Positions 1 to 6,236 of a DNA stretch of 8,765 nucleotides are shown piece by piece. The stretch is from Flavobacterium psychrophilum (GTDB lineage Bacteria; Bacteroidota; Bacteroidia; Flavobacteriales; Flavobacteriaceae). The stretch is taken from NCBI GenBank assembly GCA_945907225.1, contig CAMDSN010000060.1, positions 1 through 8,765 of the forward strand, in the 5' to 3' direction. The notes beneath the pieces are model-generated. The model was not told the DNA's origin. It was given only the letters and a program-made list of their open reading frames with translations, and made no database searches. The number at the start of each line of letters is the position of its first letter. Position 1 is the first letter of the stretch. Made by a program: the position numbers and the translations under genes.

Positions 1-605
1 TTTAAAGTTTGGTATTCTTTTTCATTAATAAAATCTTTTTCAACGGCTAGATGAAGTAAATTTTCATAATTGCTAAGCGTTTTTAAAGTTATTTTAGCCT
101 TATTAAAATTATCATCGGCAACACCAAAGCCGTAATTGAATATTGCAGCCATGCCTTTTATATTTGCTTCTGCTTGTTTAAGCGCCTCAACAGCTAATAG
201 ACTGCTGTTTCCCGTACTTATTAAATCTTCCACTACAACCACGTTTTGCCCTTTTTGTAAAAAGCCCTCAACTTGATTTTGTCTTCCATGTTTTTTTGGT
301 TCAGGACGAACATATACAAAAGGAAGTCCCATTTTTTCAGCAACCAATATTCCTATTCCAATCGCACCAGTTGCGACACCAGCAATTACATCAGGTCTTC
401 CGAATTCTTGTTCGATATTTTTTGAAAATTCATCTCTAATAAAATTTCTAATGGCAGGAAAAGATAAAATAAGTCGGTTGTCACAATAAATGGGAGATTG
501 CCAACCCGAAGCCCAAGAAAAAGGATTTTTCGGATTCAATTTAATTGCATTTATTTGTAAAAGCAATTCGGCTGTTTTTTCGGCTGTTTCTTTATTAAAA
601 ATCAT
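1..605 (-). CDS. pyrE: Orotate phosphoribosyltransferase, C-terminus cut by window edge
   Basis: Cytosolic enzyme that joins orotate and PRPP to give orotidine 5'-phosphate, the fifth step of de novo pyrimidine synthesis. Translating the minus strand from the ATG at 605-603 gives 201 full codons without a stop, so only about the last ten residues of a usual ~210-residue protein should be missing. The N-terminus reads MIFNKETAEKTAELLL. A substrate-loop segment SPIYCDNRL follows near residues 37-45, and the type I phosphoribosyltransferase PRPP motif VVVVEDLISTGNSS lies at residues 122-135, with the acidic pair E126-D127. The start is chosen because it gives the complete family N-terminus and no upstream in-frame extension is needed. 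The gene is divergent from the Nudix gene, only 7 bp separating the two start codons. Identification is firm; the end lies outside the window. Confidence 0.96.
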   Translation of the reverse strand, partial: MIFNKETAEKTAELLLQINAIKLNPKNPFSWASGWQSPIYCDNRLILSFPAIRNFIRDEFSKNIEQEFGRPDVIAGVATGAIGIGILVAEKMGLPFVYVRPEPKKHGRQNQVEGFLQKGQNVVVVEDLISTGNSSLLAVEALKQAEANIKGMAAIFNYGFGVADDNFNKAKITLKTLSNYENLLHLAVEKDFINEKEYQTL

Positions 606-609
606 AGTA

Positions 610-639
610 CAAATGTATAAAGTTTTTGTTAACGACAAA
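610..639 (-). promoter_or_regulatory. Probable pyrE promoter of Bacteroidetes type
   Basis: On the minus strand TTTG (639-636) is followed by an 18-bp spacer and TACATTTG (617-610), which matches the Bacteroidetes -33/-7 pattern TTTG-N(17-23)-TAnnTTTG. The -7 element ends 4 bp before the pyrE ATG, so transcription would start at or next to the start codon, giving a leaderless or nearly leaderless mRNA. The -7 element covers the ATG of the divergent Nudix gene (613-615) and the -33 element lies in Nudix codons 8-9. The match is seen directly; promoter activity is inferred. Isolated TAnnTTTG octamers occur by chance in AT-rich DNA, but the paired element at correct spacing beside a start codon makes this one likelier. 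Confidence 0.55.
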
Positions 640-1200
640 CCTCTTTTTTTAACTAATACAATTGCAAAAGAAACCGATTTTCAGCTTTTTCTTTTGGAGA
701 GTATTGATATAGAACAGCTCATCATAAAAATATTTCAAAATAAAGTCCAAAAAGCCTATTTATATCACCCTGACGAGAAAATTATTTTGAAAATGATGAA
801 AGAAAAAATCCCTGTATGTAAAGCAGGTGGTGGGCTGGTTTATAATAAAGAGGGTCACGTACTTTTTATTTTTAGAAATGGGAAGTGGGATTTGCCAAAA
901 GGAGGAATGGAAAAAAACGAAAAAATTGCAGCTACCGCGATACGTGAAGTAGAGGAGGAGACAGGTGTTAGTGACCTGTCAATTTCATGTGATTTGCAAA
1001 AAACATATCATGTTTTCAAACGAAACGGAAAATATAAATTAAAGATAACGCAGTGGTATGAAATGCAGTCAACTTTTGAGGGGCCTACAATTCCTCAAAC
1101 AAAAGAAGGTATTGAAAAGGCTGTTTGGCTAAATCCGGAACAAATAAAAGAAGCGCTTAATAATTCTTATGAGAATATAAAATTATTGTTTAATCCGTAA
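613..1200 (+). CDS. Nudix hydrolase, substrate unknown
   Basis: A 195-residue cytosolic protein of the Nudix superfamily, Mg-dependent enzymes that cleave nucleoside diphosphates linked to another group. The Nudix box fits GX5EX7REUXEEXGU exactly at residues 97-119 of this start, beginning GGMEKNEK and ending REVEEETGV, which supplies the metal-binding glutamates. The N-terminal ~75 residues (MYKVFVNDKPLFLTN...) form a separate module of unknown role. The frame is open back to 490, but that extension would run antisense through the first third of pyrE. The ATG at 613 gives the N-terminus I associate with flavobacterial homologues, so I use 613. No convincing promoter is visible upstream; it would have to lie inside pyrE. 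The Nudix class is certain; the substrate cannot be told from the sequence. Confidence 0.93.
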   Translation: MYKVFVNDKPLFLTNTIAKETDFQLFLLESIDIEQLIIKIFQNKVQKAYLYHPDEKIILKMMKEKIPVCKAGGGLVYNKEGHVLFIFRNGKWDLPKGGMEKNEKIAATAIREVEEETGVSDLSISCDLQKTYHVFKRNGKYKLKITQWYEMQSTFEGPTIPQTKEGIEKAVWLNPEQIKEALNNSYENIKLLFNP

Positions 1201-1217
1201 TTTGAGGTTTGGAATGT

Positions 1218-1254
1218 AAAGTGACAATTTTATTTCTTTAACGTCACACTTTTA
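1218..1254. terminator. Candidate bidirectional terminator between the Nudix gene and coaD
   Basis: Between and overlapping the convergent gene ends, AAAGTGAC (1218-1225) can pair with GTCACacTTT (1244-1253): a 5-bp GTGAC/GTCAC stem, a 2-nt bulge and three further A-T pairs, then a short T run. The loop of about 18 nt is long and the T tract short, and the right arm lies inside the last codons of coaD. Its placement between two convergent stop codons supports a terminator role, but the structure is weak. Confidence 0.3.
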
Positions 1255-1691
1255 GGTACCAAAAGAGAACAATCTCCATTATTCCGAATTATGTCTCTTA
1301 CAATAGTAGAACTAATAAAGGATGTGTCCGTATTTGTTAACATAAATATGGTTTCAATATTTGACAGTTTTGCATTAGTTTGAGCAATAGCTTTTTCAAA
1401 TTCAAAATCACCAGAATTTCTAATGCCGCGCAATAGATAGTTGGCATTCATTTTTCGACATAAATCAATTGTTAGTCCTTCAAAAGAGATTACTTTTACT
1501 TTCGATTCATTTTTAAATGCAATCTCAATAAATTTCTTTCTTTCCTCTAAATCGAACATATATTTTTTTTCTGAGTTGATTCCTACGGCTACTATAACTT
1601 CATCAAATAAAGCAATGCCTCTAAGAATTATATCACAATGTCCATTGGTGATGGGGTCAAATGAACCAGGGAAAACCGCTTTTCTTTTCAT
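1230..1691 (-). CDS. coaD: Phosphopantetheine adenylyltransferase
   Basis: Transfers AMP from ATP to 4'-phosphopantetheine to make dephospho-CoA, the penultimate step of coenzyme A synthesis, in the cytosol. The 153-residue product is close to the usual ~160. It shows the nucleotidyltransferase motif GSFDPITNGH at residues 9-18 (the TxGH-type signature, with H18), K42, LLRGIRN at 86-92 (R88 and R91, the same numbers as in the E. coli enzyme) and ISSTIVRD at 126-133. All key residues are present. The gene is last in a minus-strand run: its ATG lies 2 bp after the DUF5615 stop codon, so it is probably co-transcribed with, and possibly translationally coupled to, that toxin-like gene. It is convergent with the Nudix gene, 29 bp separating the two stop codons. 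Confidence 0.97.
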   Translation of the reverse strand: MKRKAVFPGSFDPITNGHCDIILRGIALFDEVIVAVGINSEKKYMFDLEERKKFIEIAFKNESKVKVISFEGLTIDLCRKMNANYLLRGIRNSGDFEFEKAIAQTNAKLSNIETIFMLTNTDTSFISSTIVRDIIRNNGDCSLLVPKSVTLKK

Positions 1692-1693
1692 AT

Positions 1694-2035
1694 TTAATTT
1701 ATTTCAAGACAACTTATTTCTGAATACGAGGGATTTTCTATAAAATCCGTTATTATATCTTTTTTAAGTTTTATAATTTCAATTACATTTTCAGTTGTGG
1801 TATTTCCAGTTCTTAACCAAATAATTTTTGGCGGATGACCTTTTAGGTTTGAAATTTCGAAAAAATCACTATCAAATGTAACTATTGTATAGTTATTATC
1901 TTTTGCATAATTCCATATTCCATTATCTGAATAATTTTCCAAGCCAAGTTCTCTAATCTGTTTTGAATTTGGAAAAGTATCTTGAATTTTTTTAACAATT
2001 CTAAATGAAATATTTTGATCAAATAATAAGCTCAC
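1694..2035 (-). CDS. DUF5615 PIN-like protein, putative toxin partner
   Basis: A 113-residue protein that I assign to the DUF5615 family (PIN-like fold) from the early LLFDQNIS segment, the middle stretch ending IVTFDSDF and the PPKIIWLRTGN segment. PIN nucleases use a cluster of acidic residues; candidates here are D6, D37, D55 and D57. Members are often found next to DUF433 genes and are treated as VapBC-like toxin-antitoxin pairs, but activity is poorly documented and this one could be inactive. It starts with GTG at 2035-2033, overlapping the DUF433 stop as GTGA, a sign of translational coupling; there is no internal methionine to serve as an alternative start. The coaD ATG follows 2 bp after its stop. 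Family assignment is by recognition of motifs, not by a search. Confidence 0.8.
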   Translation of the reverse strand: MSLLFDQNISFRIVKKIQDTFPNSKQIRELGLENYSDNGIWNYAKDNNYTIVTFDSDFFEISNLKGHPPKIIWLRTGNTTTENVIEIIKLKKDIITDFIENPSYSEISCLEIN

Positions 2036-2256
2036 GATGCTACCCTAATTTTGTGTTCTTTTTCGGCAGCGTATGCCAAACAAGATTTAATGTCATCAGA
2101 TGATAACTCTGGAAAATCAAAAATTATTTCTTCAATTGTTTTTCCATTGGCTAACCAATTTAAAACATCATAAACAGAAATTCGAGTACCTTTTATAGTT
2201 GGTTTTCCAAACCTAATTTCAGTATTTATTACTATATGTTCTTGATAATTAATCAT
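2032..2256 (-). CDS. DUF433 protein, putative VapB-like antitoxin
   Basis: A 74-residue protein of the DUF433 family, small proteins with a predicted winged-helix/helix-turn-helix fold and often an antitoxin or DNA-binding annotation. The diagnostic segment is RFGKPTIKGTRISVYDVL at residues 15-32, followed by a helical part with the typical NGKTIEEIIFDFPEL and DDIKSCLAYAAE stretches. The 3' end overlaps the next gene by 4 bp (GTGA). The start is 31 bp downstream of the ddl stop, and a good promoter match lies in the last codons of ddl, so the pair may be transcribed on its own and may autoregulate. The antitoxin role is inferred from family and gene order. Confidence 0.85.
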   Translation of the reverse strand: MINYQEHIVINTEIRFGKPTIKGTRISVYDVLNWLANGKTIEEIIFDFPELSSDDIKSCLAYAAEKEHKIRVAS

Positions 2257-2287
2257 AATTTATGGTTTTTATTTCTTTCGAATAAGT

Positions 2288-3265
2288 CTATTTTTTAGCC
2301 AAAGCTAATTCAATTGAGTTTGTAAACAAATCTTCTAGAGTAATTCCGGCTACTTTTGCTTGTTGTGGTATCAAGCTTTCAGTTGTAAGTCCCGGAATTG
2401 TATTCATTTCTATCATAATTGGTTCGTCGTTCACTAAAATAAATTCACTTCTAGAAAAACCGCTCATTTTTAAAACCGTATATGCTTTTTTGGCAACAGC
2501 TCTAATTTTTTCTGCTATAGCTTCCGAAATTCTTGCAGGTGTTATTTCCTGAGATTTTCCTAAATATTTTGCCTCATAATCAAAGAAATCATTTTCGGAA
2601 ACAATTTCAGTTATAGGCAAAACAAGAATTTCGCCCTTAAAATTGATTACGCCAACAGAGACCTCAATACCATTTAAAAAACTTTCTATAATTAATTCAT
2701 TATCTTCTTTGTAGGCATTATTTATTGCTGCTAAAAGCTCATCCTTTGTTTTAACTTTACTTATACCGAAACTAGAACCCGATTTATTTGGTTTAACAAA
2801 ACAGGGCAATCCAACTTTATTAATAATAACTTCTTCATCAATTTCATCCCCGAGATTTAAATAAAAGGAGGTAGCCGATTTAATTCCGTGAGGTTTTAAA
2901 ACAGAGAGTAAATCTCGTTTATTAAACGTTAATGCCGCTTGATAATAACTACAAGAATTTTGTGGAATACCTAATAATTGGAAATAAGCTTGCATCAAAC
3001 CGTCTTCCCCAGGTGTTCCATGGATGGCATTAAAGATACAATCAAAAACAATCTTCTCATTATTTACAATAACGGTAAAGTCATTTTTATCAATTAGATA
3101 TTCATTATTAGCGTCATCAACATACACCCATTTTTCTTTTAGAATATGGACACGATATCCACAAAATTTTTTTTTATCCAAATATTGATATGCAACATTT
3201 CCACTTGTTAATGAAATTTTATATTCACTAGAATAGCCTCCCATGATGATGGCAATTTTTTTCAT
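2288..3265 (-). CDS. ddl: D-alanine--D-alanine ligase
   Basis: ATP-grasp enzyme of the cytosol that makes the D-Ala-D-Ala dipeptide added to the peptidoglycan precursor. The 325-residue product has the family landmarks in order: GGYSSEYKISLTSG (9-22), HGTPGEDG (82-89), the ATP-binding VKPNKSGSSFGISK (157-170), IEVSVG (200-205), the omega-loop FFDYEAKY (227-234) and EMNTIPGLT (286-294, metal ligands E286 and N288). Y234 in the omega-loop position fits a true D-Ala-D-Ala ligase rather than a VanA-type D-Ala-D-lactate ligase. The aspartate metal ligand of E. coli DdlB (in its RID motif) appears here as E274 in RSEF, a conservative change. First gene of a minus-strand run ending in coaD; divergent from the PASTA gene across 91 bp. 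Confidence 0.97.
   Translation of the reverse strand: MKKIAIIMGGYSSEYKISLTSGNVAYQYLDKKKFCGYRVHILKEKWVYVDDANNEYLIDKNDFTVIVNNEKIVFDCIFNAIHGTPGEDGLMQAYFQLLGIPQNSCSYYQAALTFNKRDLLSVLKPHGIKSATSFYLNLGDEIDEEVIINKVGLPCFVKPNKSGSSFGISKVKTKDELLAAINNAYKEDNELIIESFLNGIEVSVGVINFKGEILVLPITEIVSENDFFDYEAKYLGKSQEITPARISEAIAEKIRAVAKKAYTVLKMSGFSRSEFILVNDEPIMIEMNTIPGLTTESLIPQQAKVAGITLEDLFTNSIELALAKK
2300..2330 (-). promoter_or_regulatory. Probable own promoter of the DUF433/DUF5615 module
   Basis: On the minus strand TTTG (2330-2327), a 19-bp spacer and TAGCTTTG (2307-2300) give a full match to the Bacteroidetes -33/-7 consensus with central spacing. The elements lie in the last dozen or so codons of ddl. Transcription starting about 7 bp after the -7 element would give a leader of roughly 35-40 nt before the DUF433 ATG at 2256. 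This would let the module, and coaD behind it, be expressed independently of the ddl promoter. The match is seen directly; activity is inferred. Confidence 0.5.
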
Positions 3266-3285
3266 TCCTTTTATTATTAGTAAAA

Positions 3286-3312
3286 CAAAATTATCATTTT
3301 TTTTGAAACCAA
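3286..3312 (-). promoter_or_regulatory. Candidate ddl promoter
   Basis: On the minus strand TTG (3312-3310), a 16-bp spacer and TAATTTTG (3293-3286) resemble the Bacteroidetes -33/-7 pattern, with a spacer 1 bp shorter than the usual range. The -7 octamer is a full TAnnTTTG match, 20 bp before the ddl ATG, so the leader would be about 15 nt. It lies in the 91-bp gap shared with the divergent PASTA-rluD pair. Confidence 0.4.
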
Positions 3313-3330
3313 TTACCTTTATGTTTTTTA

Positions 3331-3338
3331 TATATTTG
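3331..3338 (+). promoter_or_regulatory. Candidate -7 element for the PASTA-rluD pair
   Basis: TATATTTG is a full match to the Bacteroidetes -7 consensus TAnnTTTG and lies 18 bp before the PASTA ATG at 3357, predicting a leader of about 12 nt. The nearest upstream TTG (3303-3305) is 25 bp away, beyond the usual spacing, so the -33 part is weak or absent. Confidence 0.4.
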
Positions 3339-3356
3339 TAAAAAATAATTTGCTGT

Positions 3357-3974
3357 ATGAGTTTTCGTTCGTATTTAACAAGTAGGGTTTTTTTTCTTCA
3401 AATTTTAGCTTCAGTTATTATTTTAGCTGCGTTTTCTTTTTTATTCATTAATTGGTTGACATTTGCTACAAACCATGGTAATGAAATTATGGTGCCTGAT
3501 CTATCTAAGCTTTCTGTAGAACAAGCAGAAGAAAGATTGGATGCTGTAAATTTGGATTACGTTGTAATTGACACTGTAGATTATAAAACCACATATCCCA
3601 AACTTGCTATAGTTTCTCAGGAACCAACTGCAGGGGCTATGGTTAAAAAAGGAAGAAGAGTATATCTAAAAATAAATGCATCAAAGTTCGGATTGGTCAC
3701 TTTGCCTGATTTAATTGAAAAAACCTACAGACAAGTTATTCCTACATTAAAATCAATGGGATTGTATGAGGGTAAAATTACATATATTCCTTATCTAGCA
3801 AAAGACATTGTTCTTGAGTTGCGATTAAAAGGGAGAAAGTTAAAACCAGGCGACAAAGTATTTAAATCTTCAAGTATTGATATTTTTCTCGGTGATGGCG
3901 AGTTTTCCTATGATGAATCTGTTGATAGTACCGCAATTGATTCTACAGAAATTATTCCTCTAGATGAGCCTTAA
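3357..3974 (+). CDS. Single-pass membrane protein with PASTA domains
   Basis: A 205-residue protein with a short positively charged N-terminus, one hydrophobic helix at about residues 11-34 and an outward-facing remainder. PASTA domain 1 spans about 43-108 (IMVPDLSKLSVEQAEERL... to ...VYLKINAS), with the typical 'VSQEPTAGAMVKKGRRV' ending. A second, more divergent PASTA-like repeat spans about 113-180 (LPDLIEKTYRQVIPTLKSMG... to SIDIFLGDG). A short acidic Ser/Thr/Asp-rich tail follows. PASTA domains bind peptidoglycan or muropeptides in Ser/Thr kinases and some penicillin-binding proteins; here no kinase or transpeptidase domain is attached, so the role is unknown. It is divergent from ddl and overlaps the start of rluD by 11 bp. 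The domain call is secure; a cell-wall role is inferred. Confidence 0.9.
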   Translation: MSFRSYLTSRVFFLQILASVIILAAFSFLFINWLTFATNHGNEIMVPDLSKLSVEQAEERLDAVNLDYVVIDTVDYKTTYPKLAIVSQEPTAGAMVKKGRRVYLKINASKFGLVTLPDLIEKTYRQVIPTLKSMGLYEGKITYIPYLAKDIVLELRLKGRKLKPGDKVFKSSSIDIFLGDGEFSYDESVDSTAIDSTEIIPLDEP

Positions 3975-5007
3975 TACAGAAAATCCTGATTTAGATGAGG
4001 AAGAATTATATGAGCATCATCGACACGTAGCTGATAAAGGACAATCTTTGTTGCGTGTTGATAAATTTCTAATGCAATTAATTGCTAATGCTACTAGAAA
4101 TAAAATACAAAAAGCAGCAGAAGACGGTAATATATGGGTTAATGATTTGCCTGTCAAATCAAATTATAGGGTTAAACCGCTTGATGTGGTTCGGGTTATG
4201 CTCTCCCATCCACCATTTGAAAATTTAATTCTTCCGGAAAATATTCCTCTAACTATTGTTTACGAAGATGATTCATTATTGGTAATCAATAAGCCTCCGG
4301 GATTGGTGGTGCATCCTGGTCATGGTAATTATACAGGGACTTTAGTAAACGCATTAGCCTTTCATTTTGAGAATTTACCGAAAAATTCAAGTAATAGGCC
4401 GGGTTTGGTGCATAGAATTGACAAAAACACTTCTGGACTAATGGTTGTTGCTAAAACCGAACAAGCGATGACACATTTGGCTAAACAATTTGAGGATAAG
4501 ACATCAGAGCGAGAATATATTGCACTTGTTTGGGGTAATTTAAAAAATGATAACGGTACAGTAGAAGGCAATATTGCAAGACATGTTAAGGATAGAATGC
4601 AAATGGCTGTGTTTCCTGATGGTGATATTGGCAAGCATGCGGTTACACATTATAAAGTTTTAGAACGTTTCGGATATGTTTCATTAGTTTCATGTAAATT
4701 GGAAACAGGTCGAACGCACCAAATTAGAGTTCATATGAAATTTATTGGGCACACTTTGTTTAATGATGAACGATACGGTGGCGATTTAATTTTGAAAGGA
4801 ACCACTTTTACAAAATACAAACAATTTATTGATAATTGTTTTAAGACATTACCTCGTCAAGCTTTACATGCTAAAACTTTAGGATTTATACATCCAACTA
4901 CCAATGAGTTTATGAAGTTTGATACAGAGTTACCAGATGATATGAAAAATTGCATTATAAAATGGCGTAACTACGCAAAATCAAATGCAAGTGAAGAGGA
5001 GGAATAG
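3964..5007 (+). CDS. rluD: Large-subunit rRNA pseudouridine synthase, RluD/RluA family
   Basis: Converts specific uridines to pseudouridine; RluD of E. coli acts on helix 69 of 23S rRNA. The 347-residue product has an N-terminal S4 RNA-binding domain (about residues 29-90, beginning RVDKFL) and a catalytic RluA-type domain. The active-site motif HRIDKNTSGL is at 150-159, with catalytic D153. VINKPPGLVVHPGHG (107-121) and the later GRTHQIRVHMKFIGH stretch are also typical. An acidic stretch (EEEE) ends the protein. The start ATG lies inside the PASTA gene 3' end (11-bp overlap), which suggests translational coupling. Choosing RluD over RluC or another RluA paralogue rests on the S4 domain plus motif style, and the exact target uridine is inferred. 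Convergent with lgt across 16 bp. Confidence 0.9.
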   Translation: MSLNTENPDLDEEELYEHHRHVADKGQSLLRVDKFLMQLIANATRNKIQKAAEDGNIWVNDLPVKSNYRVKPLDVVRVMLSHPPFENLILPENIPLTIVYEDDSLLVINKPPGLVVHPGHGNYTGTLVNALAFHFENLPKNSSNRPGLVHRIDKNTSGLMVVAKTEQAMTHLAKQFEDKTSEREYIALVWGNLKNDNGTVEGNIARHVKDRMQMAVFPDGDIGKHAVTHYKVLERFGYVSLVSCKLETGRTHQIRVHMKFIGHTLFNDERYGGDLILKGTTFTKYKQFIDNCFKTLPRQALHAKTLGFIHPTTNEFMKFDTELPDDMKNCIIKWRNYAKSNASEEEE

Positions 5008-5023
5008 CGCACCTGTTTTTAGC

Positions 5024-5929
5024 TTATTCTAAAGGCTTTTCTGCCATAAACATGTAATAAATTCCAACCAATATGAAGGGTATGCTTAGCCATTGCCCTG
5101 TTGAAAGTAATCCAAAAGTTTTCTCAATACCTCCTTGACTTTCTTTTACATATTCTACCACAAACCTAACAGACCATAACATGATCAGAAAATAGCCAAA
5201 GAGCAATCCTTGTTTTTCGGCAGTTTTAGTTTTCCAATACAATAAGAAAAGAATAAAAAATACAAAAACATAAGCGAATGCTTCATACAATTGCGCGGGA
5301 TGTTTTAATGGAATTTTATCAATAAAAGGAGCATATTTTGTATTGGTTATCAATTCGGAATACGCTTGATTAATGTTCGTGATTTTAGTAATGTTAATGG
5401 CTTCAGTAGGAGAGAATTCGTCTCTTACGAATTTGATTCCAGTTGGTAAGTTTGTTGTTTTTCCAACAATTTCGGAATTAAAAAAATTTCCTATTCTAAC
5501 AAATATTGCTCCACATGCAACGGGAATTACAACTCGGTCTAAAACCCAAAGCAGCGGTCTTTTTATTACTTTTTTACTATAAAAAAACATTGAAATAATT
5601 ATAGCAATCGCAGCGCCGTGGCTAGCCAGTCCTTGGAATCCTGTGAATTCAAATTCAGGTGTAAATCGGAATGGGAGTAATATTTCAAGTAAATTATTTC
5701 TGTAATATTCCCAATCATAAAAAAACACATGGCCTAGTCTTGCTCCAAGTAGGGTTGCTAAAACGGTCCAAATAAATAAGGAATCTAATTTTTCAATAGA
5801 CTCTTTTTCTTTCTTAAAGATATGCTTCATTATTAACCAGCCAATTGCGAATGCAATAACAAACATCAAGCTGTAGAAACGAATTGTAAAAAAACCTATA
5901 TTTATTCCTTCAGATGGATTCCAAATCAT
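5024..5929 (-). CDS. lgt: Prolipoprotein diacylglyceryl transferase
   Basis: Inner-membrane enzyme that moves a diacylglyceryl group from phosphatidylglycerol to the lipobox cysteine of prelipoproteins, the first step of lipoprotein maturation. The 301-residue product is polytopic with several hydrophobic segments. Family motifs are GARLGHVFFY (62-71), GLASHGAAI (100-108, H104 matching the conserved histidine), RIGNFFNSEIVGK (145-157, the Lgt signature with R145 and E153), HPAQLYEA (210-217) and RFVVEY (255-260, R255 and E259). A ~50-residue segment between 158 and 209 separates the signature from HPAQLYEA, which I regard as usual for Bacteroidetes Lgt. Last gene of the folE-cysS-yidD-lgt run, with a 70-bp gap after yidD in which no promoter match is seen. 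Confidence 0.96.
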   Translation of the reverse strand: MIWNPSEGINIGFFTIRFYSLMFVIAFAIGWLIMKHIFKKEKESIEKLDSLFIWTVLATLLGARLGHVFFYDWEYYRNNLLEILLPFRFTPEFEFTGFQGLASHGAAIAIIISMFFYSKKVIKRPLLWVLDRVVIPVACGAIFVRIGNFFNSEIVGKTTNLPTGIKFVRDEFSPTEAINITKITNINQAYSELITNTKYAPFIDKIPLKHPAQLYEAFAYVFVFFILFLLYWKTKTAEKQGLLFGYFLIMLWSVRFVVEYVKESQGGIEKTFGLLSTGQWLSIPFILVGIYYMFMAEKPLE

Positions 5930-5947
5930 AATTTCTTTTTTTTTATC

Positions 5948-5964
5948 CTATTTTGTAAAAATAG
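5948..5964. other. Short perfect inverted repeat in the yidD-lgt gap
   Basis: CTATTTT (5948-5954) and AAAATAG (5958-5964) form a perfect 7-bp inverted repeat around a 3-nt GTA centre, about 20 bp before the lgt ATG. It is almost all A-T and has no following T run in the direction of transcription, so it does not look like a terminator. It could be a weak mRNA hairpin, an operator half-site pair, or chance in AT-rich DNA. Confidence 0.25.
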
Positions 5965-5999
5965 TAATTTGTATTAAAAATAATAACTTAGTTAGAATA

Positions 6000-6230
6000 T
6001 TATTTCCTTGGCAGGGGATCATAACCATTTTTCCCCCACGGATTGCAGCTTAAAATTCGTTTTATTCCCAAATAAAAGCCTTTAAAAAGTCCATATGTTT
6101 TTAAAGCTTCTATAAAATAACTCGAGCAGGTAGGTTGAAACCTGCAACTAGCGGGCAAAAGTGGTGAAAGTACAATTTTGTATAAATAAATTAAAGATAG
6201 AAAAGGAGCTATAATAATTTTCTTAAACAT
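6000..6230 (-). CDS. yidD: Membrane protein insertion efficiency factor YidD
   Basis: Small membrane-associated protein that helps YidC insert inner-membrane proteins. The 76-residue product is of usual length, with an N-terminal amphipathic/hydrophobic stretch (about 1-25) followed by the hallmark [17 protein letters not shown] (22-38) and [15 protein letters not shown] near the C-terminus; cysteines C29, C35 and C62 are in family positions. The ATG is 6 bp after the cysS stop, so it is almost surely co-transcribed with cysS. In many bacteria yidD sits next to rnpA and yidC; here it is between cysS and lgt instead, an arrangement I associate with Flavobacteriia. Confidence 0.96.
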   Translation of the reverse strand: MFKKIIIAPFLSLIYLYKIVLSPLLPASCRFQPTCSSYFIEALKTYGLFKGFYLGIKRILSCNPWGKNGYDPLPRK

Positions 6231-6236
6231 AATTAA

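Noticed and set aside
490..612. N-terminal extension of the Nudix protein to an ATG at 490
   Set aside because: These 41 codons run antisense through pyrE and do not resemble the family; the ATG at 613 gives the expected N-terminus.
1441..1743. 100-codon plus-strand open frame over coaD
   Set aside because: Antisense to a clearly functional coaD and recognisable as its shadow; no domain.
1873..1880. TAnnTTTG octamer (TACATTTG, minus strand) inside the DUF5615 gene as a coaD promoter
   Set aside because: No TTG at suitable spacing; a single octamer is expected by chance several times in a window this AT-rich. The one at 2208-2215 was dropped as a bare octamer inside the DUF433 coding sequence.
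1694..2256. A larger defence system built around the DUF433/DUF5615 pair
   Set aside because: Flanking genes are ordinary housekeeping genes on both sides; no nuclease, helicase, transposase, repeats or integrase nearby.
2288..3265. Possible VanA-like D-Ala-D-lactate ligase (glycopeptide resistance)
   Set aside because: The omega-loop has Tyr (FFDYEAKY) as in housekeeping Ddl, and there are no vanH/vanX-type neighbours.
4362..4634. 90-codon minus-strand open frame inside rluD
   Set aside because: Antisense to the conserved catalytic domain of rluD; no motif, no upstream signal.
5021..5040. Weak hairpin AGCTT/AGGCT plus TTTT as an rluD terminator
   Set aside because: Only a 5-bp stem including a G-U pair, lying in lgt coding sequence; too weak to call.
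5373..5582. 69-codon plus-strand open frame inside lgt
   Set aside because: Shadow of the Lgt signature region; no support for translation.
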